Shown here: in pieces, positions 9,186 through 19,562 of the stretch
Numbering within the stretch: position 1 is the stretch's first letter
Layout of the letters: every line of letters starts with the position of its first letter
Assembly: GCA_031262595.1 (NCBI GenBank)
Contig: JAISHI010000028.1
Span: 1 to 56,435, forward strand
Source: Christensenellaceae bacterium
GTDB taxonomy: Bacteria; Bacillota; Clostridia; Christensenellales; UBA1242
Direction: 5' to 3'
DNA: 56,435 nucleotides
Program-made: the position numbers and the translations under genes
The notes under the pieces: generated by a model
Database searches by the model: none
What the model saw: only the letters and a program-made list of their open reading frames with translations
Told to the model about the DNA's origin: nothing

Positions 9186-9969
9186 CCTCGATTTTTCAAA
9201 AATTAAATGCTTCCTTCTCGATATGGACGGAACCGTTTATTTAGATGGCAAGGTTTTCGACGGCGCGGTTAACGCGATAAACCGAATGCGCGAGCGCGCG
9301 AAAGTTCTTTTTATAACGAATAACTCCTCGAAATCGCGCGAAGATTACGTCGATAAACTAACCTATCTAGGAATCCCTGTTAAACCCGACGAAATCTATA
9401 CCGCCGGCCACGCGACTATCGAATACATAATCCAAAATACGAAATTCCGTAAAATCTGGCTGCTCGGCGCGCACGGACTTAAAGAAGAGTTTAAGGCGAG
9501 CGGGCTAACAATCGTCAACGGAACTAAACTCGCGCCAGAACTCGTTGTAGTTGCGTTTGATACAACTTTAACCTATAAAGACCTCGCGATAGTTTGCGAG
9601 CATATTCGACATGGCGTCCCTTTTATCGCGACCCACCCCGATTTTAACTGCCCAATGGCGGGCGGCGAATATATCCCTGACGTTGGGTCGTTCCTCGCGC
9701 TTATTAAAGCCAGCACCGGCAAAAGCCCCGCGCTGATTTGCGGAAAACCCTACGCGCCGATTGCGAAATCCGTTGGAAGCCTCGTTCACCTAGCGCCTAA
9801 CGAAATCGCGATGGTCGGCGACCGCCTCATGACGGATATGAACTTCGCGATAAACAACGGCTTTAAGTCGATTCTTGTTCTCTCGGGCGAGGCAACCCGC
9901 GACGACCTCGCAAAAAGCGGCATGAAAGTCGACGCGGTTATAAATAGCATAAGCGATATAAACTTTTAA
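9175..9969 (+). CDS. HAD-IIA family hydrolase (NagD-like)
   Basis: FLLDMDGTVYLDG, FITNNSSKSR, CGKP, MVGDRLMTDM. Confidence 0.93.
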   Translation: MQNNLDFSKIKCFLLDMDGTVYLDGKVFDGAVNAINRMRERAKVLFITNNSSKSREDYVDKLTYLGIPVKPDEIYTAGHATIEYIIQNTKFRKIWLLGAHGLKEEFKASGLTIVNGTKLAPELVVVAFDTTLTYKDLAIVCEHIRHGVPFIATHPDFNCPMAGGEYIPDVGSFLALIKASTGKSPALICGKPYAPIAKSVGSLVHLAPNEIAMVGDRLMTDMNFAINNGFKSILVLSGEATRDDLAKSGMKVDAVINSISDINF

Positions 9970-12533
9970 ACCTTAGTCTTATATAAAGTCTTGCGAAGTG
10001 TTTCGATTGGAAAGACGATAAGCGCGAGGACTATCGTTAATAAAAAGTGGTTTATCGAGAGCGCGGACGTATGGAAAACTGTTCCGCCTAAATAAACTAT
10101 CCCGATTTGTGCGACGAAAACAATCCCCATAATTATCATGAACATTTTATTGCCCGAAAGGCCTTTAAAGATATTTATGCGCTCGGTTCGCGAGTTAAAC
10201 GCGTTAAAGATATTCATGAACATAAAGAACGCGAAGAAGGCTGTTCCCGCATAAAAACTGCTCCAAGCGCCCTCGAAATGCGATTGGATAAACGGCGAGA
10301 GTAAAAACCAAATCGAAAGTCCGCTCATAACGATGCTCGAAATTAAAATTTGGTTCCACATGGATTTCGTCACGATATTTTCGTCGCGGCGTTTTGGCGG
10401 TTCGGTTAGATATTCCTTTTGCGGTTTTTCGCCGCCGAACGCAAGCCCCGCCAACGTATCCATAACGAGATTTATCCAAAGCATTTGAATAACGGTTATC
10501 GGCGTAGCGATGTTAAACAAGGGAGCTACGATACAAACCGCCATCGCGCAAAAGTTTATCGCAAGTTTAAAGACTAAAAACCGCCGAATCGACTTAAAAA
10601 TCGTGCGCCCGTAAGAAACGGCTTTAACGATACTAGAAATGTTGTCGTCGACGATGACGATATCCCCTGCCTCTTTCGCGACTTCGGTTCCGCTGCCCAT
10701 CGCGAACCCGAGTTCGGCCTTTTTAAGCGCGGGCGCGTCGTTAACGCCGTCGCCGGTCATGCCGACAACAAGGTTTTGCGATTGCGCGATACGAACGAGG
10801 CGCGATTTGTCGCTCGGAAGCGCGCGCGCAACAACCCGAAGTTTCGGTAAAATCCGCGCGAGTTCCTCGTCTTTTAAATTATTCATCTCGTCGCTAGTAA
10901 GGACGACCTCGTCGCTGTCGCCCGACAAAATCCCGACCTCCGTCGCAATCGCCGTCGCTGTGGGTTTTGCGTCGCCGGTTATCATAACGACTTGAACCTT
11001 TGCGTTATGAAGAGCCATAACGCTAAGCCGCGCCTCGTCGCGCAGTTCGTCGCGGATACAAAGAAGCCCGATAAGCGTTAAATCATTCATTCTAACCTGC
11101 CCGCCTATTATAGGGTCGAACCCGACCGCAACGCAAATAACGCGCATGGCTTTTTTCGTTGCGTCGTCGATTGCGTTAAGTAGTGCGGTTCTGTCGCCGA
11201 TTTTCTTAACTTCGCCGTTCTCGTTGATAAAATTGGCGCAACGCTCTAATAAAATCTCTTGCGCGCCCTTAAAGAAAGTCCGCGCGCCGTCAGCTGTTTC
11301 AACCGTTGTCGCCATAAATTTCGACGAACTCTCGAAAGGAATCGTATCTATTTTCCTTAAATTCCCATCGATTTTCGTTTTATTCGCGTATTCGCAAAGA
11401 ACGCGGTCGGTTATGTTTCCGCCAATCGCCCGTCCGCCGACGAACTCCGCGCCGTTATTATAGATAAGCGCGGTTGCGAGCGCCTTGGCTTGCTCGCCCC
11501 TTGGTTCGTCCGCGAACCCCTTCGCGCCGATAAACGACGCGACTTCGAGTTTACCCTTAGTGAGCGTGCCCGTTTTGTCCGTTAAGAGAATATTCAGGCT
11601 GCCGGCCGTTTCAACGGCGCTAAGTTTCCTAACTAATAGGTTGTCTTTCATCATGGATTTCATATTCGACGACAAAACAACCGTTATCATCATCGGCAAC
11701 CCCTCCGGCACCGCCATAACGATAACCGCGACGATAAGGGTTGCGGCCTGCAAGAAATGATGAACAACAAAGCTCCAATCCCCAATTTGCGCGATTCCGT
11801 TATTTAAAACTAAAACCGCGAACATATAGGTTATGAAAACGAGCCCCGCGCCGATATAACCTATGAGGCTAATAAGTTTCGCGAGTTTTTCGAGTTTAAC
11901 TTTAAGCGGACTTGTCGGCGCGCTTTCGGTAAGTTCGGCGGCGATTTTTCCGTAAACCGTTTCAGCTCCGACTTTCGTTATGCGCATTTCGCCAGTTCCG
12001 CTGGTTATAACTGCACCGCCGAGTAGCGTTATGTCGCCGTCTAAACTTCGGTAGGCTTCCTTGCTCTCGCCGTTTAAAACGCTTTGGTCTACGTAAAGTT
12101 TGCCCTCTATTAAGTCGCCATCAGCCGGAATCTTGTCCCCCGCGCCCAAAAGAACAACATCGCCGACAACGACCTCCGTCATCGGCAAAACGCAAACCTC
12201 GCCGTTGCGCCGAACGCGCACTTCACACAAGGCCGTTGCCTCTTGAAGTTTCTTAAACGCGTTTTCGCTGCCCATTTCGGAAAGCGTCGAAACCAAAACC
12301 GCAACAACAACCGCCGCAGCAATCCCGACTGTTTCTAAAATCTCGCCGCCGTTAAAAATTAGGAACACGACGTTAATCCCGAGCGCGATGAGTAAGATTT
12401 TAAGCATCGGGTCGCCGAAGTTCGCTAAAAAAACTTGGAACGCCGTCCGCCTATTTTTCGCCTGAACCGCATTCGTCCCAAATTTTTCGCGCGACAAAAT
12501 AACTTCCGCGTCGCTTAAACCCGTTTTCTTCAT
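9966..12533 (-). CDS. Calcium-transporting P-type ATPase
   Basis: DKTGTLTKG, MTGDGVNDAPALKKAELGFAMG, PEGLPM. Confidence 0.94.
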   Translation of the reverse strand: MKKTGLSDAEVILSREKFGTNAVQAKNRRTAFQVFLANFGDPMLKILLIALGINVVFLIFNGGEILETVGIAAAVVVAVLVSTLSEMGSENAFKKLQEATALCEVRVRRNGEVCVLPMTEVVVGDVVLLGAGDKIPADGDLIEGKLYVDQSVLNGESKEAYRSLDGDITLLGGAVITSGTGEMRITKVGAETVYGKIAAELTESAPTSPLKVKLEKLAKLISLIGYIGAGLVFITYMFAVLVLNNGIAQIGDWSFVVHHFLQAATLIVAVIVMAVPEGLPMMITVVLSSNMKSMMKDNLLVRKLSAVETAGSLNILLTDKTGTLTKGKLEVASFIGAKGFADEPRGEQAKALATALIYNNGAEFVGGRAIGGNITDRVLCEYANKTKIDGNLRKIDTIPFESSSKFMATTVETADGARTFFKGAQEILLERCANFINENGEVKKIGDRTALLNAIDDATKKAMRVICVAVGFDPIIGGQVRMNDLTLIGLLCIRDELRDEARLSVMALHNAKVQVVMITGDAKPTATAIATEVGILSGDSDEVVLTSDEMNNLKDEELARILPKLRVVARALPSDKSRLVRIAQSQNLVVGMTGDGVNDAPALKKAELGFAMGSGTEVAKEAGDIVIVDDNISSIVKAVSYGRTIFKSIRRFLVFKLAINFCAMAVCIVAPLFNIATPITVIQMLWINLVMDTLAGLAFGGEKPQKEYLTEPPKRRDENIVTKSMWNQILISSIVMSGLSIWFLLSPFIQSHFEGAWSSFYAGTAFFAFFMFMNIFNAFNSRTERINIFKGLSGNKMFMIIMGIVFVAQIGIVYLGGTVFHTSALSINHFLLTIVLALIVFPIETLRKTLYKTKV

Positions 12534-12589
12534 ATAACTATATTATATTATCGAGAGTAAGCCGACAAGCACAAAGAACTCGCAATAAT

Positions 12590-13810
12590 TTAGTGCAATT
12601 TACATGTAGAACAGAACTGCGCTGCCAACCCCCCGCAAGAGGTTTCGCGATAACATTGATGCATATCAAGCCCAGTCTTATACATAACTTCTATTAAGTT
12701 ATCGAGCGGAATGCGACGAGGTTTGTCGTTAATAGCCGAGAGTCTAGCCGCACAAAGCGCGCGCGCCGCCGCCGAAGCATTGCGTTCGATACAAGGGATT
12801 TGAACTAAGCCATAAACAGGGTCGCAAGTTAAACCTAAAAAGTGTTCCATCGCCATGCAAGCCGCGTTCTCGATTTGCGTAAGCGAAAATCCCATTAAAA
12901 ACGCCGCCGCGCCCGCCGTCATCGAGCAAGCGACCCCGATTTCCGCTTGGCAACCGCACTCCGCCCCGCTAATCGACGCGTTAAATTTATATAAGTTCCC
13001 GATTATTCCGGCAACCGCCATTGCGTTAATGAGTTCGTCGTCGGTTTTGCCCCATTCCTCGCTCGCGAGCAATAAAACAGACGGCAAAACCCCGCAACTT
13101 CCGCAAGTCGGCGCGGTAACAATTTTTCCGCCGTCCGCGTTTTCCTCCGCGGTGCCGATTGCGTAGGCGGACATAAGGCGATGCTCGTCGGTTAAAATTC
13201 CGTTGTCCTTAAAATCGAAAATAGACTTCGCGCGGCGTTCGAGTTTAAGTTTTCCGGGTAAAATTCCCTCTGTTCTAACCGCTTTTCGTGCGGTTTCTTG
13301 CATTTGCGCTAAACATTCGCGTAAATATTCGCGTATTCCCTCGCCCTCATGAAGATAAACGTATTCGGCGAGGTTAATCTTCTTTTCTTCGCAAAAATTT
13401 TTTATCTCTTCAAACGATTTGTGCGGATAAGTCGCGGTTTCGATATCGGTATTTATAGCTCCGCCGCCGAGGCTCTCAAACGTTTCGCTCGTAAAATCGC
13501 AACTATCTTGGCTGTCCGCGCCGTCCTCGCCGCCGCTATAACGGCAACAAGAAATCGTTAACGTATTTGGGTGCTCTTTTTCCGTTTCGGTATCGAAAAT
13601 AATCTCGCATTTTGCGGGCGCGAGTATTTCTTTAATAATTCTATCCGTTCCGTGCCCAACTCCTGTCGCCGCTAAAGAACCGAAAAGAACAACCTTATAT
13701 TCGTTTGACGGATTTTTCGTTTTAAAAAGCGAAACCGCCCTGCCGACGCCGAGGGTATGCGACGACGACGGCCCATAGCCAATTCGGTAAAGTTCGCGCA
13801 AACTGTTCAT
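12590..13810 (-). CDS. L-serine ammonia-lyase, single-chain Fe-S type
   Basis: GPSSSHTLGVGRAV; APTCGSCGVLPSVL; CDPVYGLVQIPCIERNA. Confidence 0.92.
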   Translation of the reverse strand: MNSLRELYRIGYGPSSSHTLGVGRAVSLFKTKNPSNEYKVVLFGSLAATGVGHGTDRIIKEILAPAKCEIIFDTETEKEHPNTLTISCCRYSGGEDGADSQDSCDFTSETFESLGGGAINTDIETATYPHKSFEEIKNFCEEKKINLAEYVYLHEGEGIREYLRECLAQMQETARKAVRTEGILPGKLKLERRAKSIFDFKDNGILTDEHRLMSAYAIGTAEENADGGKIVTAPTCGSCGVLPSVLLLASEEWGKTDDELINAMAVAGIIGNLYKFNASISGAECGCQAEIGVACSMTAGAAAFLMGFSLTQIENAACMAMEHFLGLTCDPVYGLVQIPCIERNASAAARALCAARLSAINDKPRRIPLDNLIEVMYKTGLDMHQCYRETSCGGLAAQFCSTCKLH

Positions 13811-13814
13811 AGGC

Positions 13815-15410
13815 TTATTTATGCTCCGCAAGGAGTTTTAGATAATCGTCTTTTTGCGAGGCGGATAAGAAAAGATAAAGCCTTGGGCCGTCGTCGCGCC
13901 CGAAAAGCATATTATAGAAGACTTTAAAAAACCTTTGTTGGCGAACTTGGTTTTCCTTCTTTGTTAGCCCTTCAATATTTATAAGCGAGTATAAAAACTC
14001 TTGGATTTCTTTTTCCGTGCGCGCGTTGTTTAAGAACTCGGCTAGTCGCGCCAAAACGCTCTTTTCCTCGTCGCTAATCGTTAGATAAAACTCTTTATTA
14101 AAGGAAGGCAATAGTTTATAAATCTTTTCCGGCGCATAATTTTCGAGCCAATACTTAACGCTGTTAAAACGCGCGATGAAATTCGGGTCGTTTGCGTCAA
14201 GCCCTAGCGTTTTTGCACAAAGTTTTATATTAAAGCCCGAAATCGGCGCAACAGTCGCCATTGTCCCGAAAGAAACAGGGTTAACGGTCTTGCGCGTTTC
14301 GATAAGGCAAAGGTCATAAACGGATTTCTCGAATTCCTCCATAGGTTCGCCGGAAAGATATGCCGAAACGCCGCGATCGAACTCACCGTAATGGCGGATA
14401 ATCGTATCGTCAAAGCCGAAATCGAAACTATCGCCGACGTAATATTTTGCGTAAAGCCACCTGAGCATCTCGGGTTCGTAAACGCCGAGTAGTTGCGCTG
14501 GGGTTATGTTAACTCCCGTTGAACTATGCATGCTGCCGCTCGAAATTCCGCGTATCCCAACCCAAGCAAAACAAACCGAAACAGGCGCCTCTATCCCGAA
14601 AATTTCTTTCGCGATTTTTGTCGCAACTTCATAACTTCCGCCCGCGCTGTGGTGGTCGATGCCCGCCGCCTCGAAGTTAACGCCCTCTTCGCGCCATCTC
14701 ATCGGCCAATCAACTTTCCAAACGAGTTTTATATTCGTAGCTTCTAAAACGTTAACGGTATGCCGCTCGCCGCATTTGCATTCATAAGTTAACTCCGTAA
14801 AATCTGCGTTCGCGCCGATAACTTTCGTGAAATCGTGTCCGCAAGTTTCGCAATAAATAGAAACCGGATAATATTCCTCGCGCTTGCCTTCCTCGTCTTC
14901 CGCTGGGTTATCCTTTTCGGTCTTAAAACTCGTTATTATGTCGTAAATTTCTTTGCGTTTCGAGAGCGCATAAACGATATTTTTATTATAGCGCTTAGAT
15001 TTATATTCGGCCGCTTGATATATAAACTTAACTGGAATTTCGTTCATCGAAAGTCGCGCTAACGCGGCTTCGAATTCTTTTTCGTAAAACTTCGCATAAT
15101 TTTCTTCCTTATCGTTCGGGTCAGGGATAAGCGAATACGGCATACCGATATATTTCTCGTAGCCCGTTTTCATTTGCGCGATGTTCTTAGGAACTTTTCG
15201 CATTCTATCAAACTCATCCCAAGAAAAAATCATGCGGACTTTTTTGCCCATAATCTTCAACGCCTTGCCGACGTAATAGTTCGTGATGAACTCGCGATAG
15301 TTCCCGATATGAACCGAACCCGACGGGCTTATTCCGCTCGCGACAACATATTCTTCCTTATTAGGATAACGCGCAATAACGTCCTCCGCTAACTTAAAAC
15401 TCCAATGCAT
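13815..15410 (-). CDS. lysK: Lysine--tRNA ligase, class I
   Basis: GISPSGSVHIGN (HIGH motif) and RGISSGSMHSSTG (KMSKS-like); Zn motif CETCGHDF. Confidence 0.92.
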   Translation of the reverse strand: MHWSFKLAEDVIARYPNKEEYVVASGISPSGSVHIGNYREFITNYYVGKALKIMGKKVRMIFSWDEFDRMRKVPKNIAQMKTGYEKYIGMPYSLIPDPNDKEENYAKFYEKEFEAALARLSMNEIPVKFIYQAAEYKSKRYNKNIVYALSKRKEIYDIITSFKTEKDNPAEDEEGKREEYYPVSIYCETCGHDFTKVIGANADFTELTYECKCGERHTVNVLEATNIKLVWKVDWPMRWREEGVNFEAAGIDHHSAGGSYEVATKIAKEIFGIEAPVSVCFAWVGIRGISSGSMHSSTGVNITPAQLLGVYEPEMLRWLYAKYYVGDSFDFGFDDTIIRHYGEFDRGVSAYLSGEPMEEFEKSVYDLCLIETRKTVNPVSFGTMATVAPISGFNIKLCAKTLGLDANDPNFIARFNSVKYWLENYAPEKIYKLLPSFNKEFYLTISDEEKSVLARLAEFLNNARTEKEIQEFLYSLINIEGLTKKENQVRQQRFFKVFYNMLFGRDDGPRLYLFLSASQKDDYLKLLAEHK

Positions 15411-15459
15411 AATGCGATTAAGTTATCATAACTCGGGCGAAATTGCAAATAGTAAGTTT

Positions 15460-16584
15460 ATGGAAGAAACCCCAAAGCGCGCGATAACCGAGCCCCCAAC
15501 AGGCGGTGTCGTTAAAGGCCCACGCGAAGGCTTTATCGAGGATATCGAAACGAACGTTGCCTTAATAGAAAAGCGGATAAAAAAAGATTTAAAGTTTAAA
15601 GAGCTAACGATAGGGCGATATACGAAAACGAAAATTAAGTTAGCCTATATCGAGAGCATCGCGGACGAAGAAGTCGCGGAAAATATCGAGAAAAAGTTAA
15701 AAAAAATCGATATCGACGGCGTTATCGACAGTTATTATCTCGTCGAGTTCCTACAAGAACGCACATACAGTTTCGTTAAGCAAGTTTCCGCCGACGAAAA
15801 ACCCGACAGCGTTTGTGCGAAACTTTTAGAGGGGCGCGTTGCGATTTTAGTTGACGGCAGCCCGATTGTTCTTTGCGTTCCGTATCTATTATTAGAGGAC
15901 CTCCAAGCCAGCGACGATTACTATTCGAACCATACAAGCGCGAGTTTGTCGCGAGCCATTAGGTTCTTCGGCGCGCTCATCGCGATACTACTTCCAGCGT
16001 TGTATATAGCCCTAAAACTCCACCATTTCGCCTTGGTGCCGTTGCCCGCCCTTTTGGCGCTAATAGGCGACGGCGGGGGGAGCGCACTTTCGCCCATGTT
16101 CGAAACGATTGGCGCGCTAATTTTATTCGAAATAATTATGATGGCGACGCTCTCGATGCCGAAGAATTTAGGCGCGCCAATCGGCATCGTAGGCGCTATC
16201 GTTTTAGGCGATACTGCCGTTAACTCGGGCTTAATTTCGGGCAGTACAGTCCTCGTTTGCGCGATTGCGAGCGTAACGAGTTTTTGTATCCCGAACCTTT
16301 CATCGCAAATTTCGCTTTTAAAATTCACGGCTTGTTTTATCGGCGCGTTCTTCGGGTTGTTCGGGATTATGCTTGCGCTAATTGTTTTCGTTATTTATGT
16401 TTGCGGGCTAAATAACTTCGGAACTCCAATTTTAGCCCCGTTCGCGCCGCATATAAAAGAGGACGCAAAAGACGGGATTCTAAAATCCGCCCTGCCCGAA
16501 ATGGTTATGCGCCCGAAAAGTATACCTAATAAAAACCCAGTCCGCGCAAAAATAAAACAAAGAAGCGAGGATAAAAATGGTTAA
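15460..16584 (+). CDS. GerA-family spore germination receptor subunit A
   Basis: YYLVEFLQERTYSFVKQVSADEKPD...LLEGRVAILVDGSPIVLCVPYLLLEDLQ. Confidence 0.9.
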   Translation: MEETPKRAITEPPTGGVVKGPREGFIEDIETNVALIEKRIKKDLKFKELTIGRYTKTKIKLAYIESIADEEVAENIEKKLKKIDIDGVIDSYYLVEFLQERTYSFVKQVSADEKPDSVCAKLLEGRVAILVDGSPIVLCVPYLLLEDLQASDDYYSNHTSASLSRAIRFFGALIAILLPALYIALKLHHFALVPLPALLALIGDGGGSALSPMFETIGALILFEIIMMATLSMPKNLGAPIGIVGAIVLGDTAVNSGLISGSTVLVCAIASVTSFCIPNLSSQISLLKFTACFIGAFFGLFGIMLALIVFVIYVCGLNNFGTPILAPFAPHIKEDAKDGILKSALPEMVMRPKSIPNKNPVRAKIKQRSEDKNG

Positions 16585-18031
16585 TAAATCATCGAGAATA
16601 AGCGACCGAACCGCGATAATCTTTTATATAATCCTCTCGGTCGGGATAAAAGTCTTTACGCTGCCGAAAGAATTAAATCTTTTAACGGCGATTTTAGGCG
16701 CTGTTTTCGAGTTTTTGCTACTCGCGTTAATGCTATTTTTAATAAGACTTAAAATCTCGCCGCTTATAAATAAGTTTTTGCTTTTTATTTTTGGCGCAAT
16801 TTTAGGGCTTCAAGTTTGGTTCATAATTCGCGATTTAAACCTCTTTGTTTTTAATAGGCTCTTCGAGGAATTTTCGCCGATTATATATTTCGCCCTGCTC
16901 GGCTTGTTTTTCCTTTTTATCGTTTCTTCGAAACCGCAATCCGTTTTCCGTTCGGCGGAAATTTTATGGCCGCTACTCTTATTAGGCATAGTCGTTTGCG
17001 TTGCGCCGCCGTCGCTAGAAATTACTGCGAAACTCCCCGAATTCGAGGCGTTTAACGTTTTAAATTTCATAAAAGTCTTGCCTTATTTCTCCGCGCCCCT
17101 TTTCCTTTTTATATTTAAAGATAACTTAGTTCGAAATAAGGGTTTTAATAAAAAATTTATTTTATATTCGATAGGTTCGCTTTTATTTTTCGTTTTCTTC
17201 GTTTTTTTATTTCATAACATCGCGGGCGCGTTAGCCGAAACAAAAGACATCGCCCCGCTCGGCATAACGGTTTACGCCTCCTATTTAATCCAAAACGGCG
17301 AGTTCGATTTCCTGCTAATCTCGATTATGCTGTTGCATTTGCTTTATTGCCTTGCGCTCGTTTTTTGCGCGATTGGTTGGGCATTTCGGCAACTCTTTGG
17401 ACTAGAAAATGCCGAACCGAAAGAATATAACCCGAAAACAACAAACATCTTCAAAAAACTTTGGCATAACAAAATCAAAATTCTTTGTTTCGTCGCGCTT
17501 ATCGTTATGCTACCTACGGTCGGAACAAAACCCGACGCAACTCAAAATAAGTTAATCGCGACGACGCTAGCGTTTAGTTTTGAGGACGACGAAATCTCTT
17601 GCGCGGTTGTCGCGTTAAATACCAATAAACAAGGCGAAAACGACGAAAAATTTAAAGTTTATGACGGCTCCGGCGAAAATATCGACGCGGCTCTAAAAAA
17701 CATTACCGAGAATACGGGCAAAGAAATCGCGCTCGCGCATTGCTGCGTTCTCGTTTTAAACGAAAATTTAGGGGGCGAGAAAACAGTTCAAATCCTAAGT
17801 GAATACGCAACGAAAACCGAACTAGCGAACAGTTGCGCCGTTCTTAAAACGCAAAGCGATATAAAAGAACTCTTTAAGGCCGACGCGAAAGAGCGCAGGC
17901 TCTCGCAAATCGCCGAACACACCCAAGAAAAAATAAAATCGCCCATAAATATTGAGCGATATTATAAAGATTATTTGGCGGACGGCGTTTTGCCGGAATT
18001 TATCTCAGTCGGATTGGACAACCTTGATTAA
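16577..18031 (+). CDS. GerAB-like permease fused to a GerAC-like domain
   Basis: ~10 TM permease with a C-terminal soluble domain KLIATTLAFSFEDD... ENTGKEIALAHCCVLVLNENL. Confidence 0.7.
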   Translation: MVNKSSRISDRTAIIFYIILSVGIKVFTLPKELNLLTAILGAVFEFLLLALMLFLIRLKISPLINKFLLFIFGAILGLQVWFIIRDLNLFVFNRLFEEFSPIIYFALLGLFFLFIVSSKPQSVFRSAEILWPLLLLGIVVCVAPPSLEITAKLPEFEAFNVLNFIKVLPYFSAPLFLFIFKDNLVRNKGFNKKFILYSIGSLLFFVFFVFLFHNIAGALAETKDIAPLGITVYASYLIQNGEFDFLLISIMLLHLLYCLALVFCAIGWAFRQLFGLENAEPKEYNPKTTNIFKKLWHNKIKILCFVALIVMLPTVGTKPDATQNKLIATTLAFSFEDDEISCAVVALNTNKQGENDEKFKVYDGSGENIDAALKNITENTGKEIALAHCCVLVLNENLGGEKTVQILSEYATKTELANSCAVLKTQSDIKELFKADAKERRLSQIAEHTQEKIKSPINIERYYKDYLADGVLPEFISVGLDNLD

Positions 18032-18294
18032 CTTATTCGGGTCGGTGCTAACTTCAAAGATAATTCGGTATATAACTGCTCCGGAACCCCCGTTTTAAAA
18101 CTTCGGTTGAACGCGCGCGTTTTAATGGCTTTGGTTATACATTCTCTGCAAACGCTAGCGCCTCTGCCGTTTGCGTTGCCTTTTTCGTCAACCGCGAACT
18201 TAAAACCGTTATCCGTTTTTTCGCGATAAACGCGGATTAGGTCTTTTGCGTCAAACCTTTTTCGACAACAGCAACAAATTCTTTGTTTTTCCAT
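18028..18294 (-). CDS. rnpM: YlxR/RnpM family RNA-binding protein
   Basis: CRKRFDAKDLIRVYR, NGRGASVCRECITKA; directly downstream of nusA. Confidence 0.9.
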   Translation of the reverse strand: MEKQRICCCCRKRFDAKDLIRVYREKTDNGFKFAVDEKGNANGRGASVCRECITKAIKTRAFNRSFKTGVPEQLYTELSLKLAPTRIS

Positions 18295-18297
18295 AGG

Positions 18298-19392
18298 CTA
18301 TTCACCAAGATTTAGTTCATAAGCGAAACTTGCGTCTTCCTCGCGCGCCTTGTCCTCGCTCTTAACGTCGATTCGCCAGCCTGTTAATTTCGCCGCCAAC
18401 CTAACGTTCATGCCTTGCTTGCCGATTGCGAGCGAGAGTTTGTCGTTTGGAACGATAACGCGGGCGTGTTTTTCCTCCGCTAGCGCCTCAACTCTTAAAA
18501 CAGGGCTTGGCGAAATTGCCGCCGAAACGAATTCGAGCGGATCTTCGCTCCAAGGGATAATATCGATTTTCTCTGGCGCAATTTCGCGCAAAACGTTATT
18601 TATGCGAACGCCTTTCGCGCCAACGCAAGCGCCAACAGGGTCGAGGTTCATGATTTCCGTTGCGACCGCGATTTTCGTTCTATAACCTGCCTCGCGCGCA
18701 ATAGATTTAATCTCAATCTCGCCTTTTTCGATTTCAGGAACTTCCAACTCGAAAAGTTTACGCACGAAATTTGGGTTAACGCGCGAAACTAAAATCTCGC
18801 TGCGGTCCTCCATATTTTTAACGGTTGGGATATAAACTTTAATAAAATCGCCGGGCTTGAAATTTTGACCTTTAATGCTGTTGCGCTCGTCTAAAACGCC
18901 CTCGATTTTGGATTCTGGGATTTCTAAATAATATTTTTCGCCATCTTGTTTTCTGACCATAGCCGTAACGATTTTATCCTCGTGCGCCGAGATTTCCGCC
19001 ATTGTTGCATTACGAACGCGCTCGCGGCCTTTTTGTTGAAGGACTTGCTTAACAGTTATCGCAGCAACGCGCCCGAAATCTTTGATATTTTCCTCTTGGC
19101 TAATAACGTCGCCGACTTTCGCGTCTTTTCGAACTCGTTGCGCGTCCTCGAGCGTTATTTCCTTATCGAAATCCATCTCGTCATAATAATCCTCAACGAC
19201 GGTTTGATACGAGAACAACCTTATCGTTCCCTTTTCGGCGTCGAGTTCAACGCGCATATTTTTCGCCTCGCCCGAAACCTTCTTCATCGCAGGCGCAAGT
19301 GCCTCCTCCAAATCCTTAACGATTTCCTCGGTTGTTAGCCCCTTTTCGAGCGCCATTGCGTCGAGTGCGCTAAAAAATTCTTTTGATTGCAT
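18298..19392 (-). CDS. nusA: Transcription termination/antitermination protein NusA
   Basis: DPVGACVGAKGVRINNVLREIAPEKIDIIPWSEDP; KH domains. Confidence 0.96.
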   Translation of the reverse strand: MQSKEFFSALDAMALEKGLTTEEIVKDLEEALAPAMKKVSGEAKNMRVELDAEKGTIRLFSYQTVVEDYYDEMDFDKEITLEDAQRVRKDAKVGDVISQEENIKDFGRVAAITVKQVLQQKGRERVRNATMAEISAHEDKIVTAMVRKQDGEKYYLEIPESKIEGVLDERNSIKGQNFKPGDFIKVYIPTVKNMEDRSEILVSRVNPNFVRKLFELEVPEIEKGEIEIKSIAREAGYRTKIAVATEIMNLDPVGACVGAKGVRINNVLREIAPEKIDIIPWSEDPLEFVSAAISPSPVLRVEALAEEKHARVIVPNDKLSLAIGKQGMNVRLAAKLTGWRIDVKSEDKAREEDASFAYELNLGE

Positions 19393-19418
19393 TTTTGTTT
19401 TCTCCTTTTTTTAAACGA

Positions 19419-19443
19419 AAGGCTCTTCGCGGGAAAGAGCCTT
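19419..19443 (-). terminator. nusA leader hairpin (possible attenuator)
   Basis: Minus: AAGGCTCTT-TCCCGCG-AAGAGCCTT followed by TCGTTT, just upstream of the nusA SD. Confidence 0.6.
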
Positions 19444-19562
19444 CAGTATTAATATTTTTATTATAACATAACTTTTAACTTTTGCAACATTTTTTTAATT
19501 ATTTTTAATAACCCTATTGTTATATCTTATTATTTGTGTTATATAAATAATAAGGAGAATAA

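Noticed and set aside
10639-11760. Several Ser/Thr-rich plus-strand ORFs opposite the P-type ATPase
   Set aside because: Frame shadows of a confidently identified CDS.
16071-16081. G6 run in the GerA CDS as a coding phase-variation tract
   Set aside because: Only six G encoding GGG in-frame; too short to argue slippage.
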